DNA from: Dielma sp000508965 | GTDB taxonomy: Bacteria; Bacillota_I; Bacilli_A; Erysipelotrichales; Erysipelotrichaceae | Assembly: GCA_000508965.1 (NCBI GenBank) | Contig: BAHV02000010.1 | Coordinates: forward strand, 434,001-498,000 | DNA: 64,000 bases | Direction of reading: 5' to 3' | Shown here: one piece after another, positions 57,149 to 64,000 of the stretch | Position numbering within the stretch: the stretch's first letter is position 1 | How the letters are laid out: each line of letters opens with the position of its first letter | Notes under the pieces: generated by a model | Database searches by the model: none | What the model was told of the DNA's origin: nothing | Seen by the model: the letters and a program-made list of their open reading frames with translations, nothing else | Made by a program: the position numbers and the translations under genes

Positions 57149-58374
57149 AACAGAGAATCGAATTATTATCACCGGCCGGTGATCTTGAGCGTTTGAAAAT
57201 AGCAATCTTGTATGGCGCTGATGCTGTTTATATCGGCGGCAAAAAATTCTCTCTGCGATCCCGGGCAAGCAATTTTGATATCGAGGATATTCGAGAGGCG
57301 GTTAAGTTTGCCGATGCTCATGGCGCCCGTATTCATGTGACTGTGAATATGCTGCCGCATGAAGAGGATATGCATGATTTAAAGGAATATTTAAAACAGT
57401 TGGAGGATGCCGGCGTAACGGCTGTAATCTGTGCCAGCGCAACGATTGCAATGACTGCTAAAGCGGCAGCACCGAAGCTTGAGGTACATTTGAGTACCCA
57501 GCACTCCACCTGCAATTCATTGGCCGCTAAATTTTGGCAAAGCAAGGGAGTTGATCGGGTGGTATTGGCTCGGGAATGTACGCTTGAAGATATTAAGGCA
57601 ACAACGGCTGCTTCACCGCTGCCCATCGAAGCCTTTATTCATGGCGGTATGTGTATATCCTATTCCGGCCGCTGTACGTTATCCAACAATATGACTAATC
57701 GTGATGCGAACCGCGGTGGCTGCGCGCAAAGCTGCCGCTGGAAATATCGGCTGTATAAGGGCGGTGAAAAGCTGAATGATGATCAGGAGCTGTTCTCAAT
57801 GAGCAGCAAGGATCTGATGGCTGCCCGCTATATTCCGGATTTAATTCATGCCGGTGTTGCTTCATTAAAAATTGAAGGCCGGATGAAATCAACGTATTAC
57901 ATAGCCACGGTTGTGAAGGCGTATCGTATGCTGATTGATGAGGTATATGAAAAAGGTGAAATCAGTGAAGCGCGGCTGGCGTTCTTCCTGTCTGAATTAA
58001 GCAAAGCGGAAAACCGCCCGGCAGATGTTGGCTTTTATGCCGGTCTTCCGAAATTCAGCGCACATCTGTATGGTGTTAATGGCGCCGGTGTTACACAGGA
58101 ATTTATAGCCAGTGTGCTGTCATATGACCTGAAGACCCAAATGGCAACGATTCTGGTCAGGAATAATTTTAAGCCAGGCTGTCAGGCAGAGGTATTTGGC
58201 CCGCATATAACCAATGAACCATTGATTATCGGCGACTGTTTTGATGAAATGAATGAGAAAATAGAAGTGGCGAATAAGCCGATGCAGATACTAACCACTA
58301 GGATACCATTTCCGGTGGAGAAAAATGATATGATCCGTAAAGTGATGATTAAGGATCGCAGTACAATTTATTAA
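57145..58374 (+). CDS. Peptidase U32-family protein, second of the pair (TrhP2/YrrO-like)
   Basis: A 409-residue protein with the full U32 signature: ELLSPAGDLERLKIAILYGADAVY at the N-terminus (in two parts), the EAFIHGGMCISYSGRC core motif, then NRGGCAQSCRWKY with the conserved cysteines that may bind an Fe-S cluster, and SLKIEGRMKSTYY. A C-terminal small domain (about 330-409) is present. By homology it takes part in prephenate-dependent tRNA 5-hydroxyuridine formation (TrhP) rather than proteolysis. It overlaps its partner and lies 14 bases before proS. Confidence 0.93.
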   Translation: MKQRIELLSPAGDLERLKIAILYGADAVYIGGKKFSLRSRASNFDIEDIREAVKFADAHGARIHVTVNMLPHEEDMHDLKEYLKQLEDAGVTAVICASATIAMTAKAAAPKLEVHLSTQHSTCNSLAAKFWQSKGVDRVVLARECTLEDIKATTAASPLPIEAFIHGGMCISYSGRCTLSNNMTNRDANRGGCAQSCRWKYRLYKGGEKLNDDQELFSMSSKDLMAARYIPDLIHAGVASLKIEGRMKSTYYIATVVKAYRMLIDEVYEKGEISEARLAFFLSELSKAENRPADVGFYAGLPKFSAHLYGVNGAGVTQEFIASVLSYDLKTQMATILVRNNFKPGCQAEVFGPHITNEPLIIGDCFDEMNEKIEVANKPMQILTTRIPFPVEKNDMIRKVMIKDRSTIY

Positions 58375-58388
58375 GGGAGAAAAGAAAA

Positions 58389-60077
58389 ATGAAATTGAGT
58401 GAGAGCTTCTTTTATACATTAAGAGAAAATGCTAAGGATGAAGAATCAACAAGCGGCAACCTGCTGGTCAGAAGCGGAATGATCAAGAAAACCAGCAATG
58501 GCGTATATATGATCATGCCGATGGGATATCGGGTATTAAAAAAGGTAGAAAATATTGTTCGTGAGGAAATGGATCGTACCGGAGCTCAGGAATTATTGAT
58601 GCCGGCCCTGATTCTTGAAGAGGTTTATGAAAAGTCAGGCCGCCGTGAAGCGTTTGGCAGCAATATGTTCGCGTTAAAGGATCGTTATCAGAAAAATTAT
58701 GTATTGGGCCCAACCCATGAAGAATTATTTGCGGTAGCCGCCAGTATGAACGGTGCTTCTTATAAGAGCTTTCCGTATAATCTTTATCAGATTCAAACGA
58801 AATACCGTGATGAAACCCGTCCTCGTTACGGCTTGATTCGCGTCCGTGAGTTTATCATGAAGGATGCTTATTCCTTTGATACTGATCTTGAGGGCCTGCA
58901 TACTTCTTATATGAAGATGTTTAACGCTTATAAGGCTTGCTTTGACCGCATGGGTCTGAATTATAAGATCGTTAAGGCAGATACCGGTGCTATGGGCGGC
59001 TTGCTGTCTGAGGAATTCCAGGCAATCTGTGAAATCGGTGAGGATACAGTTGTTCAATGTGAGGGCTGTGACTTCTCAAGTAATTTAGAAATCACTGAGG
59101 TTATTGATACGAGTGAGGTCAGCGATGAGGCTGAATTAGCGATGAATGAAGTGGAAACACCGCATGCGAAGACGATTGATGAAGTAGCTGCCTTCTTCAA
59201 TAAAACAGCTGATTCTTTTGTAAAGACATTGATCTATAAGGTAGATGGTGAATTTGTAGCCTTTCTGCTTAAGGGAAACCGTGAATTGAATGAAACCAAG
59301 GCATTGAAATTGCTTCAGGCAAATGAAATTGAATTGGCGGCTTTTGATGATGTAGAACGGATTACGAAAGCGGCTGTCGGTTTTGCCGGCCCAGTCGGTT
59401 TAGGGATTAAGATCGTCATGGATCGTGAGGTTGCAAAGATGAAAAACTTCATCGTTGGTGCCAATAAAACGAATTATCATATTGAAAATGTTAATTTAAA
59501 GGATTTTAAAGCGGATCTTGTTGCTGATGTGGCCTGTGTTCAGGCGGGTGATGTCTGCCCATGCTGCGGTAAAAAGCTTGTATTTACCAAGGGCATTGAG
59601 GTTGGTAATACGTTCAAGCTGGGAACTAAATATGCTCAGACTATGGGGCTGAATTATCTTGATGCTAATAATAAGCTGAATCCGGTTGTGATGGGCAGCT
59701 ACGGTATCGGTCTGGAACGCTGTATGGCAGCGATTGCGGAACAGCATAATGATGAACATGGTTTGATCTGGCCAAAATCAGTAGCGCCGTTCCAAGTGGC
59801 TTTAGTGATTGTTTCAATGAAGGATGAAGCTCAGAAAAAGGCTGCGGCAGAATTATATGAACAGCTGACCGCGGCAGGTTTTGAGGTTCTGCTTGATGAT
59901 CGTGATGAACGTCCGGGTGTTAAATTTAAGGATATGGATTTAGTAGGTATTCCATGCCGTATCACTTTAGGCCGTAAACTTGGCGAAGGTCTTGTTGAGT
60001 TTAAGATGCGTGATGAAGCTGAAGGCTTTGATGTTGAGCTGACAAAGGTTATTGATGAAGTAAAGAATCGTTTTTAA
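58389..60077 (+). CDS. proS: Prolyl-tRNA synthetase
   Basis: A 562-residue class II synthetase of the bacterial (ProS type 1) form. Class II motif 1 is in MPMGYRVLKKVENIVREEM, motif 2 in QTKYRDETRPRYGLIRVREF and motif 3 in GSYGIGLERCMAA. The INS editing domain, which removes misacylated Ala-tRNA, spans about residues 225-380 (with KTLIYKVDGEFVAFLL). The anticodon-binding domain starts at about 470. It is a cytoplasmic dimer. It belongs to the same operon as the U32 pair. No T-box leader precedes it, since it lies inside the operon. Confidence 0.98.
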   Translation: MKLSESFFYTLRENAKDEESTSGNLLVRSGMIKKTSNGVYMIMPMGYRVLKKVENIVREEMDRTGAQELLMPALILEEVYEKSGRREAFGSNMFALKDRYQKNYVLGPTHEELFAVAASMNGASYKSFPYNLYQIQTKYRDETRPRYGLIRVREFIMKDAYSFDTDLEGLHTSYMKMFNAYKACFDRMGLNYKIVKADTGAMGGLLSEEFQAICEIGEDTVVQCEGCDFSSNLEITEVIDTSEVSDEAELAMNEVETPHAKTIDEVAAFFNKTADSFVKTLIYKVDGEFVAFLLKGNRELNETKALKLLQANEIELAAFDDVERITKAAVGFAGPVGLGIKIVMDREVAKMKNFIVGANKTNYHIENVNLKDFKADLVADVACVQAGDVCPCCGKKLVFTKGIEVGNTFKLGTKYAQTMGLNYLDANNKLNPVVMGSYGIGLERCMAAIAEQHNDEHGLIWPKSVAPFQVALVIVSMKDEAQKKAAAELYEQLTAAGFEVLLDDRDERPGVKFKDMDLVGIPCRITLGRKLGEGLVEFKMRDEAEGFDVELTKVIDEVKNRF

Positions 60078-60117
60078 AGATGTAAGAGTTTTCATTGAAG
60101 AATGAAAAAGAACTAAC

Positions 60118-60146
60118 TTTACACTGAAAATTTTTGTGTGTATAAT
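60118..60146 (+). promoter_or_regulatory. Sigma-A promoter of the HprK/PEPCK-fold gene
   Basis: TTTACA (60118-60123), 17 bases, TATAAT (60141-60146). Confidence 0.72.
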
Positions 60147-60204
60147 TAGAAAGGCTAAGCGTACGATAGAATGTAGGCTTATAGAAAGATACGAGGGATA
60201 AAAG

Positions 60205-61899
60205 ATGAAAGAAACATTGTATATGAATGAACAGATGGCAATATTGAATTTCAGCGCATCGTATGCACGTACACCGGCAGAGCTGTTGAATTCACCAACG
60301 TTTAAAAATCTTGTGGAATCTTTTATTGATGATTTGGAAACTACGGATCCTGAATTATATGCATGGGCTGTTAACGGTAAATCAACCCGTCAGGCAAAGG
60401 TTGAGATTACGAAGCTTTTCAGAGAACTGACAATTTTAGAATGTGATGAAGTAGAGAGCTATTATCTGAATGATAAGACGTTGCTGCTCGATTTCATCGA
60501 AGAACTGTATAATTTCTGGAAGCGTCATCAGCGTTTTTCAGTCACTAATATCGGATCGGGGAATGCCCTTCAGGAGTCCAGCTATGTAACGGCTGATTCT
60601 AATTTTAACCGTTTGATCCGTGATATTTATCGTAATCTTGAACAAAAGGTTCAGGGCAGAAAGAATAAGGTATACCGTCAGCTGCAGGCAGGAACAAATG
60701 CAGCAGCGGCAGTTCGGATCAATAAGAGCAAACTATCGGCAAGATATGATCGGCTTAAAGAAATTCCAATGTTTGATTCAGTCATGCTGCGTACACCTTT
60801 ACTGCTGACAACACGTTCTAATAAACGGACGGGTATGTTTGTGGAAAGAGCGGACAATCCGGTTGATTCATTCAGCGGCAATGCGGATGAATGGTTCTGT
60901 TTCCCGGCTAAGATCGGCAGTATGTTAGCTTTCATTTATTTCCATCGTGATTTCATGTGTTCGGGGATTTCATTGGCAAACTTGTTTGAAATTGCGACGG
61001 CTGATGAATGCGCGAAAAAACCGGATCTGATCTGTTTGTTTGGGAACCAGGACGGCAAGAATGAAACAACTTTCTATCATGATACCGAAGAAGATATTTG
61101 GGTTGGTTCAGTATCTTATGGTCAGCAGATCGAGTATTTTGGCTATATTAAGAAAATGTCTCTGACTTTGCATAATTTAGCAATGATGCAGAAAGGCTGG
61201 CTGCCAATTCACGGCGCGTTTGTGAATATTACCTTGAAGGACGGCAAGCGCAAGGGAATCATGCTGATGGGTGATTCCGGAGCCGGTAAGTCGGAATCAA
61301 TTGAAGCATTGCGTGCCTTAGGCAATGAAGTGATTTCGGATATTGAAGTTGTCTTTGATGATATGGGTACGATTCATATCGAAGACGGCATCCCTTACGG
61401 TCAGGGTACAGAAATCGGTGCCTTTATCCGTTTGGATGATCTTGATAAGGGTACGCCATACCGTGATATGGACCGTTCAGTATTCTTGAATCCAGACAGT
61501 GCCAATGCGCGTGTTATTACACCGGCAGCTCCTTATGATGTGGTAGCGACAAATCATCGCATCGATCTGTTTGCCTATGCCAACAACTATGGTGAAGCTA
61601 TTGGTTTAAGAAGAATTGCCGATAAGGAAGAAGTAAAGAACATTTGTGTTCAAGGTCAGCGTATGGCATTGGGTACGACTCAGGAAGTCGGTTTATCAAA
61701 GACTTATTTTGCGAATCCTTTCGGACCGATGCAGAAACAAGATGTCTGCGCACCGCTGATTGATAAGGTATTTGATTGCCTGTATGCCAATAATGTTTTT
61801 GTCGGGGAAATCTTTACGCATCTTGGTTTTAGCAAAGAAGACCGCACAGGCTTAAATGAGGCCGCTCAGCAGCTGCTTGATTTTATCCAGAATTCATAA
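60205..61899 (+). CDS. Large HprK/PEPCK-fold protein of uncertain function
   Basis: A 564-residue cytoplasmic protein. Residues about 330-470 resemble the P-loop kinase core shared by HPr kinase and phosphoenolpyruvate carboxykinase: WLPIHGAFVNI, the Walker A sequence MLMGDSGAGKSESIEALRAL, then ISDIEVVFDD, which matches the GDSGIGKSE...LVADD layout of HprK. The N-terminal 300 residues are helical and unlike the HprK sensor domain, and the PckA-specific GLSGTGKTTL loop is absent. Databases tend to call such proteins PEP carboxykinase; the sequence only supports the fold. It may phosphorylate a protein or small substrate. The gene is monocistronic with its own promoter and terminator. Confidence 0.7.
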   Translation: MKETLYMNEQMAILNFSASYARTPAELLNSPTFKNLVESFIDDLETTDPELYAWAVNGKSTRQAKVEITKLFRELTILECDEVESYYLNDKTLLLDFIEELYNFWKRHQRFSVTNIGSGNALQESSYVTADSNFNRLIRDIYRNLEQKVQGRKNKVYRQLQAGTNAAAAVRINKSKLSARYDRLKEIPMFDSVMLRTPLLLTTRSNKRTGMFVERADNPVDSFSGNADEWFCFPAKIGSMLAFIYFHRDFMCSGISLANLFEIATADECAKKPDLICLFGNQDGKNETTFYHDTEEDIWVGSVSYGQQIEYFGYIKKMSLTLHNLAMMQKGWLPIHGAFVNITLKDGKRKGIMLMGDSGAGKSESIEALRALGNEVISDIEVVFDDMGTIHIEDGIPYGQGTEIGAFIRLDDLDKGTPYRDMDRSVFLNPDSANARVITPAAPYDVVATNHRIDLFAYANNYGEAIGLRRIADKEEVKNICVQGQRMALGTTQEVGLSKTYFANPFGPMQKQDVCAPLIDKVFDCLYANNVFVGEIFTHLGFSKEDRTGLNEAAQQLLDFIQNS

Positions 61900-61903
61900 T
61901 CTG

Positions 61904-61933
61904 AAACTACCGTTCAACGCGGTAGTTTTTATT
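61904..61933 (+). terminator. Rho-independent terminator
   Basis: AACTACCG-TTCAACG-CGGTAGTT followed by TTTATTT. Confidence 0.88.
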
Positions 61934-61941
61934 TGGATAAA

Positions 61942-61970
61942 TAGACAGAAGTTCTGGAATCTTATATAAT
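61942..61970 (+). promoter_or_regulatory. Sigma-A promoter of the phosphatase operon
   Basis: TAGACA (61942-61947), 17 bases, TATAAT (61965-61970). Confidence 0.68.
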
Positions 61971-61994
61971 ACTAGGGAAAGAATGAGGTAGGAC

Positions 61995-62813
61995 ATGGAA
62001 CAGAAGATCATATTTATTGATGTAGACGGTACGTTAGTCGGTAATGACGGCGTATTGTCAAAGAGCACATTATGGGCGTGTGAACAGTTAAAGAAAAGGG
62101 GCCATAAGCTCTATCTGTGTACGGGCCGCAGTAAGGCTGAGCTGCATGATAATATTATGGCAGTTGGGTTTAACGGCTTTATTTGTGCCGGCGGCAGCTA
62201 TCTGGAAAACGAGGGGGAGGTATTGATGCATTTAGTGATGAAGCAGGCAGAAGTCAGCGCCATTGTGGATATGCTTGATCATCATCAGATGGATTACTTT
62301 GTGGAATGCAGCGGTGGCCTTTATGCCAGTGAAAATTGTATTCCTAAGCTCATGCAGCTAATGGGACTGACGGATGTGAGCGAACACCCTTTTACAGCCT
62401 GTCTGAAAGCCAGCCGAGATTATTATGGCAAGGATGTCAGTAAGATTTGTTTCCTTGAAGGCAGCTGTTCATATCAGCAGATTGCCGATCATTTCGGCCA
62501 TCAATTTGAGATCATTCCATGTACAGTACCGGTTTTTGGTCCGGAAAGCGGCGAAATTGCGATTAAGGGAGTTTCTAAATCAAAGGCGATTTTGAAGCTG
62601 CTTAATGTTTTAAACGCTGATCTTACGCAGACGCTTGCGATTGGTGACGGCGCTAATGATATTGACATGATTCAGCTGTGCCAAGTGGGTATCGCGATGG
62701 GCAATGCGAAGGAAAGCTTAAAAGAGGCGGCAGATTTGATTACCGATGATTTAGATCATGATGGCTTCAGCAAGGCATTCATTGCTGCCGGTCTGCTTGC
62801 GGGTGATGAATAA
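61995..62813 (+). CDS. HAD-superfamily Cof-type phosphatase
   Basis: A 272-residue phosphatase. The catalytic aspartates are in FIDVDGTLVG (motif I, residues about 7-16), the second motif is YLCTGRSKAEL, the Lys is in GVSKSKAILKLL, and motif IV is AIGDGANDIDMIQLCQVGIAMGNA. The C2-type cap between motifs II and III is typical for the Cof family, whose members remove phosphate from sugar phosphates, FMN or cofactors. The exact substrate is unknown. The stop codon overlaps the next start by one base. Confidence 0.94.
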   Translation: MEQKIIFIDVDGTLVGNDGVLSKSTLWACEQLKKRGHKLYLCTGRSKAELHDNIMAVGFNGFICAGGSYLENEGEVLMHLVMKQAEVSAIVDMLDHHQMDYFVECSGGLYASENCIPKLMQLMGLTDVSEHPFTACLKASRDYYGKDVSKICFLEGSCSYQQIADHFGHQFEIIPCTVPVFGPESGEIAIKGVSKSKAILKLLNVLNADLTQTLAIGDGANDIDMIQLCQVGIAMGNAKESLKEAADLITDDLDHDGFSKAFIAAGLLAGDE

Positions 62814-63253
62814 TGCGTTTGTTTATTGATGGTGACGGCTGTCCGGTCATTGATGAATGCTTATGGGTCACTCAGCAAAGGAATATACCGGTTACTCTGG
62901 TATGTGATACGGCTCATCAGTATGCGATCGGCGGCATTGAAATCATCGTTGTTGATCAAGGTCATGATCATACTGATTTTGAGATTCTTAAACGTATACA
63001 AGAAGCTGATTTGCTTGTTACCCAGGATACCGGCTTAGCGGCGCTGGCATTGGGGAAGAAGGCAGTCTGTCTGCATCCCTCAGGCATGGAATTTGATGAT
63101 GGAAGCATTCTTCAGCTTTTAAATCAGCGCAGTGATGGAATCAAGATCCGCAAACAGACAAAGCGCTGCGGGCATATAAAAAAACGAAGTGAGGCTGATG
63201 ATGAGCGATTTATCGAGGCATTAATCAGCTGTATAGAAAGAGAGCGTAAATAA
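62813..63253 (+). CDS. YaiI/YqxD family protein (UPF0178)
   Basis: A 146-residue protein of the DUF188 family, a PIN-like fold. Conserved acidic residues are in LFIDGDGCPVIDE at the start and DLLVTQDTGLAALAL in the middle; SGMEFDDG and RSEADDERFIEAL near the end are typical of the family. A nuclease role is suspected for the family from the PIN-like fold but is not proven as far as I know. It overlaps the phosphatase gene by one base and the next gene by one base. Confidence 0.93.
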   Translation: MRLFIDGDGCPVIDECLWVTQQRNIPVTLVCDTAHQYAIGGIEIIVVDQGHDHTDFEILKRIQEADLLVTQDTGLAALALGKKAVCLHPSGMEFDDGSILQLLNQRSDGIKIRKQTKRCGHIKKRSEADDERFIEALISCIERERK

Positions 63254-64000
63254 TGATGATTGATGAAAAACAATTAGCTGAAAAAATGGATAAAATGTAT
63301 GATGATCTTGAAATAATGGATCAGTCGCTGATGATGGAAAAATTAAAAGCGATGGGCTGCATGTGGAGCTATGAACAGATCGTTGATGAATTGACAAGGA
63401 ATTGGAATGATTTAAAGGTTTCCGATAAAATTTTTGAAACATGTACGATTGATGATACATGCAGCATTTATCCACGTGATTTTATCGATGAGGCTATTTA
63501 TCTCATTCTCAGCAAGTTTCATCAGTTTAAGTTTGAACATTACGGCTTGATTTCTAAACAGCTTGATGACTTATGTGAGGCTGAGCTTGATGATTGTGAA
63601 AAGATTGCACAGCTGGAGAGCTGTTTTCAGCGTTTCTTTAAGATGTGCAAATGTTTTGAACTGGATAATTTTGACCGCATCACTTATGAGGTAAATGACG
63701 GCATCGATCTGCACAGCATCATCGTTGATTATCTGGATGAATGCATGGAACAGGGGAGGATGAATGATCCGTGCTATTACCAAAAAATCATTGATTTTGT
63801 GCTGCGCTTTAATAAGCAGTTCAGCTATGTGAATGATTTTCTGGCTTATGCGCTTGAAGTTGAATTGGCTACGGCCTATGTGGCAGCGAAGAATCCCAAA
63901 GGTGAAAAGATGCTGCTGACGGCCATTGATACTCGTAATGATAAAACGGAGGCGATCCTTCATTATGGATTAGCTTATATTGATGAGTATCCGCAGAAAA
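63253..64000 (+). CDS. Unknown protein, truncated by the right edge
   Basis: An open frame of 249 codons from the ATG at 63253 to the end of the window, with no stop. The start overlaps the stop of the preceding gene (TAATG), so translation is coupled; a second ATG at 63256 is possible. The protein is acidic and mainly helical (MYDDLEIMDQSLMMEKLKAM, QLDDLCEAELDDCEKIAQLE) with several scattered cysteines, but no zinc motif, membrane segment or catalytic signature. I do not recognise a family. A TPR-like fold is conceivable from the repeated helix pairs near the right edge. Confidence 0.75.
   Translation, partial: MMIDEKQLAEKMDKMYDDLEIMDQSLMMEKLKAMGCMWSYEQIVDELTRNWNDLKVSDKIFETCTIDDTCSIYPRDFIDEAIYLILSKFHQFKFEHYGLISKQLDDLCEAELDDCEKIAQLESCFQRFFKMCKCFELDNFDRITYEVNDGIDLHSIIVDYLDECMEQGRMNDPCYYQKIIDFVLRFNKQFSYVNDFLAYALEVELATAYVAAKNPKGEKMLLTAIDTRNDKTEAILHYGLAYIDEYPQK

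Noticed and set aside
58300..58390. T-box leader before proS
   Set aside because: Only 14 bases separate proS from the upstream gene; no specifier stem or T-box sequence.
1..64000. CRISPR arrays, tRNA or rRNA genes, insertion sequences
   Set aside because: No regularly spaced repeats, cloverleaf-like segments, rRNA words or transposase frames were found on either strand by eye.

Overview
The window looks like a chromosomal segment of a low-to-moderate GC anaerobic Firmicute, most probably of the Erysipelotrichia group. This is an inference from gene content: an ftsA-ftsZ pair outside a full dcw cluster, type III glutamine synthetase, rubrerythrin, a rubredoxin-fused [FeFe] hydrogenase, type III pantothenate kinase, many PTS genes, and consistent sigma-A promoters with AGGAGG-type ribosome sites. 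There is no rRNA, tRNA, insertion sequence, prophage or CRISPR array.

Layout. 0-0.7 kb: edge-truncated yggS and rpmB (minus). 0.9-3.8 kb: a secreted glucosaminidase with a leucine-rich-like middle and cell-wall-binding repeats. 4.3-7.1 kb: ftsA (with degenerate ATP-site motifs), ftsZ and an unknown gene. 7.2-11.2 kb: Ca2+-type P-ATPase and uracil permease behind a PyrR-binding leader. 11.2-11.6 kb: decayed small ORFs. 11.7-17.3 kb: glnN, rubrerythrin, ktrB-ktrA and a small membrane protein. 17.4-21.7 kb: hydrogenase, then a minus-strand pantothenate/CoA operon (ECF S component, coaBC, coaX). 21.8-27.1 kb: VanZ-like protein, nnrD/E, and an sdpR-sdpI-ABC transporter operon with a palindromic operator. 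27.3-34.3 kb: rmuC, a stand-alone NrdD C-terminal-like protein, a class I amidotransferase, a zinc-ribbon membrane protein, malic enzyme, mutY and an M24 peptidase.

34.3-40.9 kb is visibly AT-richer and looks acquired: a DeoR-controlled mannose-family PTS (IIA, IIB, IIC, IID) with a TrpA-like TIM-barrel protein, a BtpA/SgcQ-like TIM-barrel protein and a cytoplasmic serine hydrolase. A decayed hicB antitoxin follows. 41.5-44.1 kb: an ABC-2 exporter. 44.2-48.6 kb: aconitase diverging from citrate synthase and isocitrate dehydrogenase, the oxidative branch to 2-oxoglutarate. 48.7-52.3 kb: a HutC-type regulator with an ascorbate-type PTS and a SIS-domain sugar isomerase. 52.4-54.0 kb: a dicarboxylate/amino-acid symporter behind a second PyrR attenuator.

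54.4-55.9 kb is very AT-rich and holds the most striking find: an RRNPP-like helix-turn-helix/TPR regulator followed by an unlisted 43-codon gene for a short secreted peptide ending in a two-cysteine tail, a likely undescribed peptide-signalling pair. 56.2-64.0 kb is housekeeping: two U32 proteins, proS, a large HprK/PEPCK-fold protein, a Cof-type phosphatase, a YaiI family protein and an edge-truncated unknown gene.

Together the window links nitrogen and carbon flow (glnN, acn-cit-icd, malic enzyme), pyrimidine-responsive transport (two PyrR leaders) and sugar uptake (two PTS loci).
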